From Loktanella sp. Alg231-35 (GTDB taxonomy: Bacteria; Pseudomonadota; Alphaproteobacteria; Rhodobacterales; Rhodobacteraceae), in contig NZ_FREV01000001.1 in NCBI RefSeq assembly GCF_900143545.1, positions 186,001 through 250,000 on the forward strand: a stretch of 64,000 nt of DNA, given 5' to 3'. Below are positions 63,192 to 64,000 of this stretch, piece after piece (position 1 is the first letter of the stretch; the number at the start of each line of letters is the position of its first letter). The position numbers and the translations under genes are program-made. The notes under the pieces are model-generated. The model was given only the letters and a program-made list of their open reading frames with translations, searched no databases and was not told the DNA's origin.

Positions 63192-63980
63192 TTGTCTGAA
63201 ACTCCTTCCCCTCTTTTTGTGATTAATATCCGCCAAACCGGGTTCCGGTTGGGCGTGAATGTTGCCGATGCTGACGATCTGCTTGATCTGGCGCGGGTGC
63301 GGCTGCAGAACCATGACGGTTTTGCGCTGGCCACAGTTAACCTCGACCATCTGGAAAAACTGCGCCATCCGGGGCCTTTCACTGATGCTTATGCTGCACA
63401 GGATTTTGTCGTGGCAGATGGCAATCCAATTGTGTGGCTATCACGGCTTGCGGGGCGCCCGGTGTCGCTTGTGCCCGGATCAGACATGGTTTTGCCGATG
63501 GCAGCGGTTGCGGTCGAAACGGACACACCGGTTGCCTTGCTTGGCAGCACGCAAGAGGCCTTGGCCGCGTCCGCCGAAGCGCTCAAGGCTCACGCACCGG
63601 GGTTGAACATTGTTGGCACTTTTGCGCCGCCGTTCCCCTTTGATCCCGGCAGCGCCATGGCGGATGACCTGCTGGATGAAGTCGCGGCGACTGGCGCGCG
63701 GCTGGTCTATCTGGCGCTAGGGGCGCCAAAGCAAGAGATACTTGCCGCAAGGGGCCGGGCACGTGCGCCGCAATTGGGCTTCGTTTCAATTGGGGCCGGG
63801 CTCGACTTTCTTGCAGGCACGCAAACCCGCGCACCCAAATGGGTGCGCAAGCTGGCGATGGAATGGGTCTGGCGGATGCTGACAAACCCGCGCCGGTTGG
63901 CGAAACGCTATGCGCTAAGTGCGGTCATTCTGCCGGGTTTGGCCATTGATGCGCTGCGGCAACGTTGGGGCAAATCCTAG
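63192..63980 (+). CDS. WecG/TagA/CpsF-family glycosyltransferase
   Basis: A 262-residue GT26 transferase: TVNLDHLEKLR, FVVADGNPIVWLSRLAG (VxxDGxP/GI catalytic region with Asp), PVALLGSTQEALAASAEALKA, RLVYLALGAPKQEIL, SIGAGLDFLAGTQTRAPKWVRKLAMEWVWRMLTNPRRLAKRY. Adds the second sugar (often ManNAcA-type) to undecaprenyl-linked GlcNAc. The start is TTG 63192; no ribosome site is obvious. It is the last complete gene in the window. Confidence 0.92.
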   Translation: MSETPSPLFVINIRQTGFRLGVNVADADDLLDLARVRLQNHDGFALATVNLDHLEKLRHPGPFTDAYAAQDFVVADGNPIVWLSRLAGRPVSLVPGSDMVLPMAAVAVETDTPVALLGSTQEALAASAEALKAHAPGLNIVGTFAPPFPFDPGSAMADDLLDEVAATGARLVYLALGAPKQEILAARGRARAPQLGFVSIGAGLDFLAGTQTRAPKWVRKLAMEWVWRMLTNPRRLAKRYALSAVILPGLAIDALRQRWGKS

Positions 63981-64000
63981 CTGGTTTCGGGATATCTGCA

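Overview
The window reads as chromosomal DNA of an alphaproteobacterium of the Rhodobacterales (Roseobacter group). This rests on gene content and order, not on a database search. The pointers are a short RNase D of the NrnC type upstream of kdsD-lptC-lptA-lptB-hpf-ptsN; hemD followed by an alphaproteobacterial Mic60/mitofilin gene and a HemY gene; tsaD-gpsA-YciI-EVE; a smoEFGK-smoS-mtlK polyol operon like that of Rhodobacter; and DUF5928/NodH-like sulfotransferase genes next to galU. Flanks look GC-rich; one internal segment is visibly richer in A+T.

Layout. (1) 1-7.2 kb: end of kdsB, galU, then four overlapping genes for a decorated surface glycan: two paralogous glycosyltransferases, a branching-type glycosyltransferase with DUF5928, and a double sulfotransferase. 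(2) 6.7-11.5 kb, minus strand: nrnC, kdsD, lptC, lptA, lptB, hpf, ptsN (Kdo synthesis, LPS export, ribosome hibernation, nitrogen-type PTS IIA). (3) 11.5-25.9 kb: housekeeping and hypothetical genes, including a GGDEF-EAL gene split by an in-frame TAA, ahcY, an extensin-like protein, an outer-membrane barrel, gpsA, tsaD, hemD, mic60 and hemY, ending in a tRNA-Thr(CGT) gene.

(4) 25.9-37.8 kb: an integrated genomic island. Its ends are an exact 47-bp repeat of the tRNA 3' part, and a tyrosine integrase lies just inside the right end. Its cargo is an SRAP-family gene in frame with an extra N-terminal domain, an unknown protein, an XRE regulator, a 509-aa protein carrying family-A/T7-RNAP-like palm motifs, an overlapping pair in which a HEPN-like RNxxxH protein precedes a KAP P-loop NTPase, a DUF1963 protein with a large insertion, a small lipoprotein and an IS5-type transposase relic. 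The HEPN-KAP pair and the polymerase-like gene are the best candidates for undescribed biology; a mobile-element or anti-phage role for them is inference.

(5) 37.8-47.2 kb: matB, then a LacI regulator, an ABC transporter (smoEFGK), sorbitol-type dehydrogenase and mannitol 2-dehydrogenase for polyol uptake and oxidation. (6) 47.3-64.0 kb: an exopolysaccharide locus: outer-membrane barrel, Wza-like export protein, ExoY-like initiating transferase, manC, GT4, GT2 and WecG-type transferases, Wzx flippase, Wzy-like polymerase/ligase, and unusual tailoring-type genes (GMC oxidoreductase, SDR, 2OG-Fe(II) oxygenase, a secreted SGNH-like protein). No chain-length regulator or kinase (Wzc type) is present, so the locus probably continues past the right edge.
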